Shown: positions 1 through 14,202, counted from the stretch's first letter. The stretch is 64,000 bases of DNA from Deltaproteobacteria bacterium (GCA_005888095.1 VBKF01000097.1:1-64000); one strand, 5' to 3'. Notes: generated from the letters alone by a model not told the origin. Numbers and translations: made by a program.

Positions 1-438
1 CGCCCCGACCGTCGCCACCGCTAGCCGGCGCGCTCGGTGACTTCGCACATCCCGTGCGCTCCTCCCTCGGGCGAGGCTTCGGCGCTCTCGTGCACCGGCA
101 GACGGGTACACGTCTCGGCCCGCGCTTTGGTTCACGCCAGTCCTGCGGGGGGTCTGAATGAACTCTGGATGTCGGGTTGGCCCTGATGCGTCTATCCCGT
201 ACATAGATCATGGATCGCCTGGTCCCCGACGTCGCGGCGCCGGGAGTCTCCATCCTTCCATACGTGCTCGGCCTCACCGGGGTGAGCCGGCACAGGTTGC
301 CGGGCGAGAATCCGAAAGACGGCGTTGCGCCGATGTCCGATGGCGCCAGCGCGACCGGCGCGCGGATCGCGCGGGCAGCGGCGACCCGGGAGCGAAGCGG
401 TTGCCCGGCGTTGAGTAAAGGGCTACTGTGAAGTAGCT
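1..438. other. Leading stretch without a recognisable gene
   Basis: No frame in this stretch gives a protein I recognise. Short open frames of 70-90 codons exist, but they lack a convincing ribosome binding site and look like GC-rich noise. The last bases hold the inverted repeat described separately. The preceding gene probably lies outside the window. Confidence 0.5.
422..437. promoter_or_regulatory. Inverted repeat next to the antitoxin start (candidate operator)
   Basis: GCTACT-GTGA-AGTAGC is a perfect 6-bp inverted repeat with a 4-base spacer that ends one base before the antitoxin ATG. Phd/YefM antitoxins repress their own operons by binding short palindromes over the promoter or start. 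The position fits such an operator; binding is inferred. Confidence 0.5.
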
Positions 439-747
439 ATGAGAACGATGACCGCGAGGGAGCTGAAGAACCGCACCGGCGACGCTCTGCGCGCGGTGGG
501 GCAGGGTGAGCAGGTCTTGATTACGCGCAGGGGCAAGCCGTTTGCTCTCGTCGTTCCGGCGACCGCGGCGCCACGAGAGGCTGAAGACGATGCGCTGCTC
601 GAGACCCTTCGGGTCAACGCCCGCAGGCGCCCGTTGCCCTTCTCATCCTACGAGGAGTTCAGAGCATGGAGCCGCGGTTCGTCTTCATCGACTCGGGCCC
701 GTTCGTCATCGACCTCGCGTTCCCGCAAGACCCGCGCGCGGGACTGA
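439..747 (+). CDS. Type II antitoxin, Phd/YefM family
   Basis: A 102-residue protein whose first ~75 residues match the Phd/YefM antitoxin pattern: TARELKNRTGDALRAV forms the N-terminal strand-helix, followed by GEQVLITRRGKPFALVVP. Such proteins bind operator DNA as dimers through the N-terminal half and cover the toxin with the C-terminal tail. An ATG three codons in (448) is an alternative start. The last ~27 residues are a Ser/Arg/Thr-rich tail encoded inside the downstream toxin gene. With 75-85 residues usual for the family, this tail probably reflects loss of the original stop codon. The 82-base overlap with the toxin implies tight translational coupling. Confidence 0.8.
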   Translation: MRTMTARELKNRTGDALRAVGQGEQVLITRRGKPFALVVPATAAPREAEDDALLETLRVNARRRPLPFSSYEEFRAWSRGSSSSTRARSSSTSRSRKTRARD

Positions 748-1109
748 CGCGCCGCTTCTTGGAGCGTGTACGGACCTCGGGGAAGGGGGTGACAGCCGTC
801 GTTGCCGTGCTCGAGGTCGCTGGCGCGGTGTCGTTTCATTCCTCCGTGGAGGAGACGACGCGGCTCGCTCGTCGCTTCGGCGAGCTCTATGGGGTGCGGG
901 TGTGGCCGGAGACGCGACGCCTCTACTTCGAGGCAGACGACGTCACCGCTCGCCTGGCTCGGCGAATGAAGCTCGGGGACGCGCTGATGCTCACCGCCGC
1001 CGAGAGCTGCCGGCCGCGAGCGTCGACCTTCATCACCTGGAACCCCGCCGACTTTCGCGGCCGGACGGCGCTGAACGTGGTCACGCCGCAGCAGTTCCTG
1101 CGCGGCTGA
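666..1109 (+). CDS. PIN-domain ribonuclease toxin (VapC-like)
   Basis: A 147-residue PIN-fold protein. The first acidic residue lies in FVFIDSGPFVIDL. A central acidic site lies near AVVAVLEVAGAVSF, and the C-terminal site in KLGDALMLTAAESC, followed by the strand FITWNPADF. PIN toxins cleave RNA with a cluster of Asp/Glu residues that bind Mg2+. GAGGAG about seven bases upstream supports the ATG start. It overlaps the Phd-type antitoxin gene, the classical antitoxin-first order. Cognate pairing of Phd antitoxins with PIN toxins is common. RNA target unknown. Confidence 0.8.
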   Translation: MEPRFVFIDSGPFVIDLAFPQDPRAGLTRRFLERVRTSGKGVTAVVAVLEVAGAVSFHSSVEETTRLARRFGELYGVRVWPETRRLYFEADDVTARLARRMKLGDALMLTAAESCRPRASTFITWNPADFRGRTALNVVTPQQFLRG

Positions 1110-1742
1110 CCCGCGCGGGGCCGATGCCCCGCGCCTTGTGACTATGCCCCGCGGTTGTCCGAACGCCTCAGTAGAGTTCGGCGAACGGCAGCGCGACACT
1201 GAGCGACGTGAGCTGCACGAGCGCATCGAGGCGTGATCGCCTGCTTGAGGGGGTAGTCGAAGAAGGTCCAGGGGAATAGGCCGCCCTTGTGGTAACGTGG
1301 GGTAGCGGTGAAGTCGAGTTGAGCCGTGAGCGGCGCCTTGGGTGTGGACTCGGCGGCCGACCTTGTTCCACTCGTTGCCCTCGTCGTGGCGGGCTTTGTG
1401 GGGACTGCCCCGGGCCCTCGGCGTACGAGCGCGTGGCCGGTACGGAGCGACGAGTCGTGCTCACCGGCGAGCGAATTCGCTGCAGGCGGCCGGCCACGTG
1501 GAGGTGACCGGGTGGGGGAGGGCGCGCCGTACGCCGGCGTCCTCGCCCCGGACAGGCCGTCGTGCTCCGGCCCTGAGCTGTACGGACTCGCGCGGCGTCG
1601 TTCAGGCCGGCGTCAGGCGCTCGAACGTCCGCCAGATCGCGGCACCGTCGAAGAGGAACGGCTGACCGAGCCGATGATGGCGAGGCAATCGACCATCTGG
1701 TCCGTCACGGCCGTCACATTGCGAGGCCGCTCCAGCACTACT
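1110..1742. other. Long gene-free stretch with a possible gene tail
   Basis: No intact gene is supported over about 630 bases. On the minus strand, a short frame ending with a stop at 1602-1604 reads FLFDGAAIWRTFERL just before its end. A second minus frame next to it, around 1620-1745, also looks protein-like (RNVTAVTDQMVDCL). Together they may be the frameshifted C-terminus of a decayed gene. I cannot name the family. The stretch borders the lower-GC glycosyltransferase/sulfotransferase patch. Confidence 0.35.
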
Positions 1743-2690
1743 TCAGCTTGCAAGGTGATTACTGATGCGCTGGACCAGCTCGTTACCAAGCCTCGGGTAT
1801 GGATCCTCCCCCCAGTCGATCTCGATGTACCTAATCCCCAGCAGCTTTGCGAGCCCCCATGCCGGAGGCGCCGAGAGGTGAAACTTTCCCGCGTTGATGA
1901 CGATCACCTTACTCGTGGGGTTCATCCAGACGATATTCGCCAGTTCTGCACCTCTGATGGCGATGATTCCCTTGCAGTTTCGAAATGTCCGGATTTGCTC
2001 TGCCAGCGTGTGTCTCCCCGGCTCAAAGACGGCTACTCTGTGCGACTGCCGACTCAGGGCGACAGCGGCCTCTTCGATCCCCAGCAGGGACCGCCTGCTG
2101 GTTCCGTAGGTGCGCCGTTCCGCGCGCCCGCCTTCCGGCGCGTAGAAGGCCGGCTCCTCGGAACGCTTCAGGATATAGTAGCAGGGCGGATCGTCGCCGA
2201 ATGGCGTGGCCTCGTCTCGAGGAGGGACCTTTGCCAGGATGGTATGCCTCACATGCTGGATCTCCCGGACGACCCTTGGTTTGGACCAAAGGATGGGAGG
2301 TATGGATCTGTATTTGACCGCTTGCCGCAGCAACCTTAGCGTCGCAGCTCCGAGACGCAGCCTCGAGTACCCCGCGTAATCACAGATGAACGAATCCCAG
2401 CGTCGCACGACCAAGTTGGTCGTTCCCGGTTTCCTGGCCTCCCGCTCGTCCCGAACGATTGAGTATTCAACACCCAGGAAGCCGGCCATCTCAGCGGTCT
2501 TCGTGTCCATAACCGGTCCACACGAGACGAATATGAACTCATTCTCGAGGGGATGCGATAGGCAGTCGGATTGAAGCTCGATTATGTCATGGGCTGCCGG
2601 TAATAAATATCCCCACAGGAAATGGAAGAAGTGCTCGCGCACGCCTGTGCCCCTGCGTCCATCAAAAGCCAGGAGATAGTTGCGGCGCAT
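1743..2690 (-). CDS. Glycosyltransferase family 61 protein
   Basis: About 315 residues from the chosen start. The C-terminal half carries the GT61 (DUF563) signature GIIAIRGAELANIVWMNP, a Gly-Ala-Glu loop followed by a hydrophobic strand, then VIVINAGKFH. GT61 enzymes transfer sugars such as xylose or GlcNAc and occur in bacterial polysaccharide clusters; the bacterial donor and acceptor are not predictable here. The frame stays open upstream to 2813, but that extension is intergenic in character and holds a tandem repeat, so I prefer the ATG at 2690 (MRRNYLLAFDG). Base composition is less GC-rich than the flanks, suggesting horizontal transfer together with the neighbouring sulfotransferase. 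Confidence 0.75.
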   Translation of the reverse strand: MRRNYLLAFDGRRGTGVREHFFHFLWGYLLPAAHDIIELQSDCLSHPLENEFIFVSCGPVMDTKTAEMAGFLGVEYSIVRDEREARKPGTTNLVVRRWDSFICDYAGYSRLRLGAATLRLLRQAVKYRSIPPILWSKPRVVREIQHVRHTILAKVPPRDEATPFGDDPPCYYILKRSEEPAFYAPEGGRAERRTYGTSRRSLLGIEEAAVALSRQSHRVAVFEPGRHTLAEQIRTFRNCKGIIAIRGAELANIVWMNPTSKVIVINAGKFHLSAPPAWGLAKLLGIRYIEIDWGEDPYPRLGNELVQRISNHLAS

Positions 2691-3070
2691 AGCCTGATCA
2701 GATAACCACGGCGCCCATAGCAGGTGGCCTTGGCTTTCGGCAAGGTGTGATCGTGCGACTATGATCGTGCGACGGTCCTCGCGCGACCGCATGTCCCGCG
2801 GCGAACAGGTCAATAGACGGGTAAATCGGGATCAGGCGGCGTCTCGATCTTACCTCGATGCCGCGCGGCGTCTTCTCCCGCACTCTCTCCCTTCCTTCGC
2901 TTCCTGGGCATGCTGCGCCTCCTCTGGTTGAGGCAGCCGTGTCAGGCCATCAGCCAGCTGTCGCTGGGCGTCAGCCCGCCCCGCGTGCATCAAGAGCTGG
3001 AGATAGTTGCGGCGCATCAGATTGACCAGACAGCCCGTCGCGGGTACCGTGGCCATCAGCGACGTCTTCC
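2691..3070. other. Divergent intergenic region with a duplicated gene start
   Basis: This separates the GT61 gene from the divergent sulfotransferase gene and should hold both promoters; I cannot place them with confidence. It contains an imperfect tandem of TGATCGTGCGAC near 2748-2775. It also contains a second copy of the 19 bases at the GT61 start codon. Reading leftward from that second copy, a short frame begins MRRNYLQLLMHAGR and is open for about 55 codons, but I recognise no family in it. Confidence 0.45.
2999..3017 (-). repeat. Second copy of the 19-bp GT61 start sequence
   Basis: GGAGATAGTTGCGGCGCAT is identical at 2672-2690, where on the minus strand it encodes the initial MRRNYL of the GT61 protein, and at 2999-3017. 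Similarity continues about ten bases to the left (ATCAAAAGCC versus ATCAAGAGCT). This looks like a duplicated 5' gene end left by a rearrangement. Confidence 0.55.
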
Positions 3071-4063
3071 ATGCGTTTCACCCATCTTATTCGCGCGGCG
3101 TGGCGACGAACCGTTCCGATACGAGTCAGGCGCCGCCTCTTGAACCTGTGGAAATCCCCCGCGACGGAAGTGAGCGGGTATCTACGCGCTCTCAGGTGGA
3201 AGGCGATGAGTCAGCAAAAGCGGGTCAGGTGGTCGCGGGACTACAATGAGAGGACGACGGAGTTCTGGCTCTTCATTTTGGGATTGCACGGATCGGGAAC
3301 GACCTTGTTAAAGAGCATCCTGGAGCAGCACCCGAATATACGATCCATGCCCAGAGAGGGGCAATATTACACAAATGCGATCCCTCAGGTGGTGATGTAC
3401 GGGTTTGTACGCAAGTTTACGGCGCGTTTGGATCTTTTCCGGTTGACCGAAGCGGATTCGGCGATGGCTGCTCTGCGAGCGCAGTTCGATTGGTCATTCG
3501 TCTACCCAAGGGAAAAGGGTATCAAACTCGAGAAGAGCTCCACGAACCTCATTCGTGCGCGCTGGCTGCAGGCCCATTTTAAGCCGTCGCGGTTCATCAC
3601 GATTTTCCGTGACCCCTATTCCGTTTGCGCGAGTACGAGGCGCCGCTACCCCAAGTTTGCCATTGAGAATATCGCCCAGCAATGGAAAATCGCCCACGAC
3701 CTGCTGTTGGAGGACCTTCAGTACCTCGGGAGCAATTTGATCGTCTATTATGAGGACCTCTGCAGCCGCCTGGAGGAGCAGCTGCAGAAGCTCTCGGAGT
3801 TTTTGGAGTTCAACCCGAGGTTGACCCGGGCGATGCTCCCCTCGCGCATACCGACGGCCAAGAATGTATATTACCTCTACTTACCGGTGCAGAATCTCAA
3901 CGCAGAGAATAGAAATTGCCTGACGGCCGAGGAAATGCACACCATCAAGTGCATCGCGGGTGAAACGATATCGAGAGTGGGGTATCCGCCTGAAGCCGCA
4001 GACGGAGCAGATCCTGTGAATCGGCTAGGAGCCTGTCCGAGTAACGAGCGCGAAACGCCGTAA
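3071..4063 (+). CDS. Sulfotransferase family protein
   Basis: A 330-residue protein with the PAPS-dependent sulfotransferase fold. The phosphosulfate-binding loop is GLHGSGTTLLKSIL at about residues 71-84, and the 3'-phosphate-binding motif is FRDPYSVCAS at about 178-187. The family moves sulfate from PAPS onto sugars, lipids or peptides. Neighbouring GT61 and RmlC-like genes suggest a surface-glycan acceptor, but that is inference. An adenylylsulfate kinase (PAPS-forming) is encoded ten kilobases away. The basic N-terminal ~45 residues may be untranslated: an ATG at 3206 preceded by GGAAGG is an alternative start. Codon use is less GC-biased than in the flanking core genes, consistent with acquisition by transfer. 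Confidence 0.8.
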   Translation: MRFTHLIRAAWRRTVPIRVRRRLLNLWKSPATEVSGYLRALRWKAMSQQKRVRWSRDYNERTTEFWLFILGLHGSGTTLLKSILEQHPNIRSMPREGQYYTNAIPQVVMYGFVRKFTARLDLFRLTEADSAMAALRAQFDWSFVYPREKGIKLEKSSTNLIRARWLQAHFKPSRFITIFRDPYSVCASTRRRYPKFAIENIAQQWKIAHDLLLEDLQYLGSNLIVYYEDLCSRLEEQLQKLSEFLEFNPRLTRAMLPSRIPTAKNVYYLYLPVQNLNAENRNCLTAEEMHTIKCIAGETISRVGYPPEAADGADPVNRLGACPSNERETP

Positions 4064-4240
4064 CTGGTTGAAGTTGCTAGTCATGTACCAACATAGTGCA
4101 GTCAACAATTTCGGGGACTTACCGATTACTCGGACGGGCTCCTATAAGGCGGGCGACCTGTCCGGTCCTCGGGCGGTGGGGGGCAGAGAGCGTAGCCCCG
4201 TTTGGGGCAAGGGCGCCGATGGACGACAGTTTGGCCATGG

Positions 4241-4349
4241 GCAGATGGCGCCAGCGCGGATCGAGACCTCGATCTGCTGAGCTTCGACTGGGACTTCGGC
4301 GACGGAACGATGTCCGAAGGTCGCGACTTGTATACCGTGTCAACCGGGG
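4241..4349 (+). pseudogene. PKD-domain fragment
   Basis: One frame reads ADGASADRDLDLLSFDWDFG followed by DGTMSEG, the core of a PKD repeat (Ser-Ala-Asp spacing, then F-x-W-x-F-G-D-G). PKD domains are Ig-like modules of large secreted proteins. Only about 35 codons are recognisable. There is no start, no stop nearby and nothing similar on either side, so this is a stranded piece of a lost extracellular-protein gene. Its 3' end overlaps the rmlC-like gene on the other strand. Confidence 0.5.
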
Positions 4350-4885
4350 GCGGGGATGCGGAAGGAGGCCTGCCAGCGCTCGAGGGCGCGCATAGCCTCG
4401 GGGAAGGCGCCGGCGCGGCGGTCGTTGTCGGAGAGGATGGGGTCGCGGAAGGGCCAGGGTATGGCGAGCTGCGGATCGTCCCAGCGGCAGCGGATTTCCT
4501 CTGCCGGATCGTAGGTGTCGCTCTCGACGCTGACCAGGAGCGACTGGACCGGGAAGTACAGGCCGTGCAGCACGCCGGGGGGCACGATGAGCGCCTCGGG
4601 GCGCTGCGCGTCGAGCCCGACGAGCCACGTGCGGCCGAAGGCGGGGGATGCCCGCCGCAGGTCTTTGAGGCCGACGGTGGCGGCGCCAGAGGCGAGCACG
4701 AAGTAATCGGTGTGGCGGCCGTGGACGTGGCTGCCGCGCAGCACGCCGGGAGCGCTCGAGCTGACGTTCACCTGCGCGCCGGCGACGTCGGGTTCCCATT
4801 CGGCACGGAACGCCTCGAAGAGCCAGCCGCGCCGGTCCGCGTGCGCTGTCAGGCTTCGCAGCCGCGTGCCAGGCGGGAGGTTCAC
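4340..4885 (-). CDS. rmlC: dTDP-4-dehydrorhamnose 3,5-epimerase family protein (RmlC-like)
   Basis: A 181-residue cupin of the RmlC family. Visible landmarks are DRRGWLFEAF near residues 17-26, the strand QVNVSSSAPGVLRGSHVHGR with the catalytic-type His after RG, and PPGVLHGLYF near 102-111. It ends with DPQLAIPWPFRDPILSDNDR, the usual C-terminal signature. RmlC epimerises C3 and C5 of dTDP-4-keto-6-deoxyglucose in dTDP-rhamnose synthesis. The start is GTG, overlapping the TGA of the short upstream frame in a GTGA. No rmlA, B or D is present in the window, so the exact sugar substrate is open. It may belong to the same surface-glycan island as the GT61 and sulfotransferase genes. Confidence 0.8.
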   Translation of the reverse strand: MNLPPGTRLRSLTAHADRRGWLFEAFRAEWEPDVAGAQVNVSSSAPGVLRGSHVHGRHTDYFVLASGAATVGLKDLRRASPAFGRTWLVGLDAQRPEALIVPPGVLHGLYFPVQSLLVSVESDTYDPAEEIRCRWDDPQLAIPWPFRDPILSDNDRRAGAFPEAMRALERWQASFRIPAPG

Positions 4886-5087
4886 GGGGCGGCGGCTCCG
4901 ATGCGGCTGTAGGCAGGGTCGGCGCGTACTGGCGCGCGCGGCGCCTCGTCGAGCAGGTGCCGCTTTTGCAGGTTACCGGTCCCGAGCGCGCGCAGCACGG
5001 CCTATCAGATCACCATCACGTCCGGTACGAACGCCGAGTACTGCCTGGCGCGCAGAGCCGTGCGGAGGTGCGTCAGGACCATCGGTC

Positions 5088-5094
<7 letters not shown>
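4882..5094 (-). pseudogene. Gene fragment interrupted by two in-frame stops
   Basis: A single minus-strand frame reads protein-like on both sides of adjacent TGA and TAG codons: LTHLRTALRARQYSAFVPDV before them, and LRALGTGNLQKRHLLDEAP after. It ends in a TGA that overlaps the rmlC GTG. The second half could be a 38-codon gene starting from GTG at 4998. I cannot assign a family. The stop-codon overlap suggests that an ancestral longer gene was translationally coupled to rmlC. It begins inside the end of gltD. Confidence 0.35.
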
Positions 5095-6527
<1,433 letters not shown>

Positions 6528-6530
<3 letters not shown>

Positions 6531-6553
6531 GCTTCGTGCCCATGCTTCGTGCC
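6528..6553. repeat. 13-bp tandem duplication over the gltD start
   Basis: CATGCTTCGTGCC occurs twice head to tail between the gltB stop and gltD. On the minus strand each unit ends in ATG. Only the gltD-proximal ATG (6530) is in the gltD frame; the other, at 6543, is shifted by one base. The duplication therefore lengthens the intercistronic gap and adds a decoy start. Confidence 0.75.
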
Positions 6554-6554
6554 A

Positions 6555-11075
<4,521 letters not shown>

Positions 11076-11077
11076 GC

Positions 11078-11632
11078 TCACGCTCTCCGCAGGTTGGGGG
11101 TTCGTTCCCCGTTGCGCCGCGGTCGCTTGCCGGCCGGGGCGGGCTCGGCCTCGCTCGGGTTGAGCGCGAGCTGCACGCGCTCGGTGTGGGTCGAGAGGAC
11201 GACCATCGTCTCCGTGCGGGCCACGCCCGGCAGCGACCGGATCTCGCTGATCAGCCGCTCGAGCGACGACGTGTTCGCGGTCTTGGCCTTGAGCAGGAGC
11301 GTGTACCCCCCGGTCACGTGGTGGCACTCGAGCACGTCGTCGAGCGCCGCCACCTTGCGCTCGAAGTCGGCGATGCGGTCGGGATGGCTGATGATCACGC
11401 CGATGAAGGCCGTGATATCGAGGCCGAGGCGACGGGCGTCGAGCAGCGCGCGGTAGCCGAGAATGACGCCGGCCGCGTCGAGCTTCTTGATGCGCTCGAG
11501 GATGGCGGGAGCCGAGAGCCCCACCGCCTCCCCGATGCGCGCGAGCGGCGTCCGGCAGTCGTCCTGGAGGAGGCCCAGGATCTGAAGGTCCGTGTCGTCC
11601 AGCTCGGGATCCGCGTGTGTGCCGAATCTCAT
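11078..11632 (-). CDS. Lrp/AsnC family transcriptional regulator
   Basis: 184 residues. An N-terminal winged helix-turn-helix starts at [20 protein letters not shown] and continues through [15 protein letters not shown]. The C-terminal alphabeta ligand-binding (RAM) domain runs from about residue 70 to 150, with the typical [18 protein letters not shown] strand. A basic tail of ~30 residues follows. Lrp/AsnC proteins form octamers that sense amino acids and often autoregulate. This gene is the first of an operon with gltBD, and in enterobacteria gltBD is a classical Lrp target, so control of glutamate synthesis is likely. Effector not predictable. Confidence 0.9.
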   Translation of the reverse strand: MRFGTHADPELDDTDLQILGLLQDDCRTPLARIGEAVGLSAPAILERIKKLDAAGVILGYRALLDARRLGLDITAFIGVIISHPDRIADFERKVAALDDVLECHHVTGGYTLLLKAKTANTSSLERLISEIRSLPGVARTETMVVLSTHTERVQLALNPSEAEPAPAGKRPRRNGERTPNLRRA

Positions 11633-11658
11633 AAGGTGTAACAGCTCATTTACGGAAC

Positions 11659-11687
11659 AAGTAACCGGAATGATGGGGTCTTGTCAA
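11659..11687 (-). promoter_or_regulatory. Candidate sigma70-type promoter for lrp-gltBD
   Basis: On the minus strand TTGACA (11682-11687) is followed after 17 bases by TTACTT (11659-11664), or after 16 by GTTACT. The -35 is perfect and the -10 weak. It lies about 30 bases before the lrp ATG. The surrounding AT-rich stretch contrasts with the region and may also hold the Lrp site. Confidence 0.5.
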
Positions 11688-11842
11688 TGGTTTGTTAAGG
11701 CCACGCCCCGCAAGGACCGAGGCGTCGTCCCGGGGACCGGGGGGCAGGCCCGCGAGTTTTTTACTTGCGATCCGGCATCCACCTGTGGTGAAAGACCCCG
11801 TTCCCCCGGGGCCCGCCCCCCCCAAATCGGAGGAGGAGTCGC

Positions 11843-14152
11843 ATGTCTCGACGTCTCGCCGTGGTCGCGTTCATCGCGCTCGCCATCGCCGGGTCCCGCC
11901 CGGCCGGCGCGCTCGTGAACCCCTGTCAGAACGCGATCGGTCGCGCGGTGGTGGGCTACTCGAAGGGCAGGATCAAGGTGATCTCGTCCTGCGAGGACAG
12001 GCGATCGAAGGGCACCGTGCCGGCCGCCACGATCTGCCGCCCGCAGTGCAGTGGCGGCTTGACGCCGCAAGCCCCGTGCCGGACCGACCTCGACTGCCCC
12101 GGAGGCGGCACGTGCCAGGCGGTGACGGACCCCGCGACCAGCTCACGGCTGAGCGGCTTGCAGAGCAGATTCACGGCGATGATCGTCCGCGGCTGCCCGG
12201 GGAGCCTTCCGCCCATCGGCCCCGCCTGCGACGACAGCGCGACCACCGCCTCGACCCTGGCGGGCTGCATCACGGCCCCGGTGCAGGATACCGACGTGGA
12301 GCCGATCAACCTCGACACCCTCGCCCGCACCATCTACGACTCGGATGCCCCGATCACTGACACCGGTCTCCGCAAGTGCCAGGCGGCGATCAGCCGGCAG
12401 ACGCGGAACTATCTCGGGCGGCGCATGAAGGCCGTCAAGAAGTGCGAGGACAGGCGGGCGCGCGCCGTGATCCCGGGTCCCTGTCCCGACGCCAGCGCCG
12501 ATGCCGCCATCGAAACCGCGCGACTCAAGATGGACGCCGGCATCCGGAAGTTCTGCTCGGAGGCTCAGCTGGCGAGCACCATGCCGGAGCTGAAGTTCGG
12601 CATCCCGTGCGAGAGCTACAAGCTCGTGACCTACAAGCGGGGCCCGATGAACGAGAACACGATCCCCGTGCAGGATCGCCTCATCCGCTGCGTCACCGAC
12701 GCGGCGGCCGGGGTCGTCGACCGCATGATCGACATCCCCTACGTCGATCCCGAAGCCGACTTCGGTTCCGGCGTCGCGGTGGGCGACGGGTCGCCGACCG
12801 GGGCCATCTTCTGGACGAGGCTGCCCGACTCCACGATGGGCGCGTTCCTCGACGTGGTGCTCGGCGCGGACTTCACCGGCCCGCTCGTCGGCGGCACTCC
12901 GGTGGCGGTGAGTGCGAACGTCGGCGACGATGGCGCCGTGAAGCACGAGGTGACGGGCCTCAGCCCCGCCACCGTGTACAGCTACCGCTTCCGCCAGGGC
13001 GCGAAGACGAGCCGCATCGGCCGTCTCGTCACGCCCCCCGCCCCGAGCACGCCGGCCCCGGTGCGGCTCGGCTGGAGCGGCGACGCCAACGCTTTCTTCC
13101 GGCCCTTCAGCGTCCTCGACCAGCTGCGGCTCCCGGCGGTCGACGCCTGGCTCTTCATCGGCGACACGATCTACGGCGACGACCCGCGCTCGAGCGGCCT
13201 CAACGCCATGACGCTGCAGGACTACTTCGCGAAGTACCGCGAGAACCGCGAGGACGCCGCGTTGCGCGACATCCTGGCGACCGCCGGCACGTACCTGCAA
13301 TGGGACGACCACGAGGTGCGGAACGACTTCGCGGGCGCGTCGCCCATCTGGATGATCTCGCCGCGGATGACGAACGGCAACAAGGCCTTCCGCGTCTACA
13401 ACCCCATCCGCGAGAGCATGACCGATCCGATGCAGCTCTATCGGAGCTTCCGGTGGGGCAGCCTCGCCGAGTTCTTCCTGATCGACGACCGGCAGTACCG
13501 CTCCCCGAAGTACACCTGTTGCAATACGGCGGCCGAGTCCGGCTTCGTGCTCACCGACGACGACACGACCTGCCACGTGAGCGGCGAGGCACTGGCGCCA
13601 TCTGCCGCCTGCAACACCGCGATGGCAGACTCCTCGCGCACGATCCTCGGCGCGGCGCAGAAGGCGTGGCTCGAGAGCGGCCTGATGAATTCGACCGCGA
13701 CCTTCAAGTTCATCATGAACGGCCCGCCGATCACCCAGCTCATCTTCGTCCCCTATGACCGCTGGGAGGCGTGGCCTGCGGAGCGCAACGAGATCCTGGA
13801 CTTCATCACGAACAACGGCATCAACAACGTCATCTGGCTGTCGACCGACCTGCACGGGATCGTCATCTCGCCCGAGCGCCTCGAGCCGTCGACGAGCTCG
13901 ACGCACCTCACGCCGGAGATCGTGGCCGGGGCGATCGGCATGGACCCGATCTTCCGCGAGCTGCCGCCCTCGGTCGTCGGTCTCCTGCCCGTCATCCCGA
14001 GCGCCCTCACCCAGGTCAGCGAGTTCGACCTCGACCGCTTCAACGTCGTGACCATCAACGTCGACCCCGGGGCGCCCGCCGTGGCGCGCTTCGACTTCCT
14101 CGACCGCACGGGCGCGACGATCCACTCGATCAGCTTCAACGCGGTCCCGTAG
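11843..14152 (+). CDS. Secreted PhoD-like phosphatase with Cys-rich N-terminal region
   Basis: 769 residues, with a signal peptide ending near PAGA. Residues ~25-300 hold paired-Cys helical segments (CQNAIGRAVV...SSCEDRRSKG and CQAAISRQTR...KKCEDRRARA). From about residue 310 it follows the PhoD/phosphodiesterase plan: an Ig-like N-domain (VAVGDGSPTGAIFWTRL), then metal motifs FIGDTIYGDD (near 441), WDDHEVRND (near 487-495) and LSTDLHG. PhoD enzymes hydrolyse phosphomonoesters or diesters in the periplasm using Ca/Fe. GGAGGAG before ATG supports the start. The Cys-rich front is not part of the usual PhoD family; similar paired-Cys segments occur in another secreted protein here (40881-42320). 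Confidence 0.8.
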   Translation: MSRRLAVVAFIALAIAGSRPAGALVNPCQNAIGRAVVGYSKGRIKVISSCEDRRSKGTVPAATICRPQCSGGLTPQAPCRTDLDCPGGGTCQAVTDPATSSRLSGLQSRFTAMIVRGCPGSLPPIGPACDDSATTASTLAGCITAPVQDTDVEPINLDTLARTIYDSDAPITDTGLRKCQAAISRQTRNYLGRRMKAVKKCEDRRARAVIPGPCPDASADAAIETARLKMDAGIRKFCSEAQLASTMPELKFGIPCESYKLVTYKRGPMNENTIPVQDRLIRCVTDAAAGVVDRMIDIPYVDPEADFGSGVAVGDGSPTGAIFWTRLPDSTMGAFLDVVLGADFTGPLVGGTPVAVSANVGDDGAVKHEVTGLSPATVYSYRFRQGAKTSRIGRLVTPPAPSTPAPVRLGWSGDANAFFRPFSVLDQLRLPAVDAWLFIGDTIYGDDPRSSGLNAMTLQDYFAKYRENREDAALRDILATAGTYLQWDDHEVRNDFAGASPIWMISPRMTNGNKAFRVYNPIRESMTDPMQLYRSFRWGSLAEFFLIDDRQYRSPKYTCCNTAAESGFVLTDDDTTCHVSGEALAPSAACNTAMADSSRTILGAAQKAWLESGLMNSTATFKFIMNGPPITQLIFVPYDRWEAWPAERNEILDFITNNGINNVIWLSTDLHGIVISPERLEPSTSSTHLTPEIVAGAIGMDPIFRELPPSVVGLLPVIPSALTQVSEFDLDRFNVVTINVDPGAPAVARFDFLDRTGATIHSISFNAVP

Positions 14153-14165
14153 GGACGGCGGTGCC

Positions 14166-14192
14166 GGCGGGCCTGCCGCGGGCAGGCCCGCC
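14166..14192. terminator. Bidirectional hairpin between convergent genes
   Basis: GGCGGGCCTGCC-GCG-GGCAGGCCCGCC is a perfect 12-bp stem with a three-base loop. It lies between the stops of the convergent PhoD-like gene and cysC. No U-tract follows on either strand, so it may act as an intrinsic-like or transcript-stabilising hairpin. Confidence 0.6.
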
Positions 14193-14202
14193 CCCCGCGC
14201 GC

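Noticed and set aside
2850-3056. Minus-strand short frame MRRNYLQLLMHAGR... as a real gene
   Set aside because: Only the first six codons resemble anything (the GT61 start); the rest is unrecognised and lacks a terminator or partner, so it is treated as a duplication remnant.
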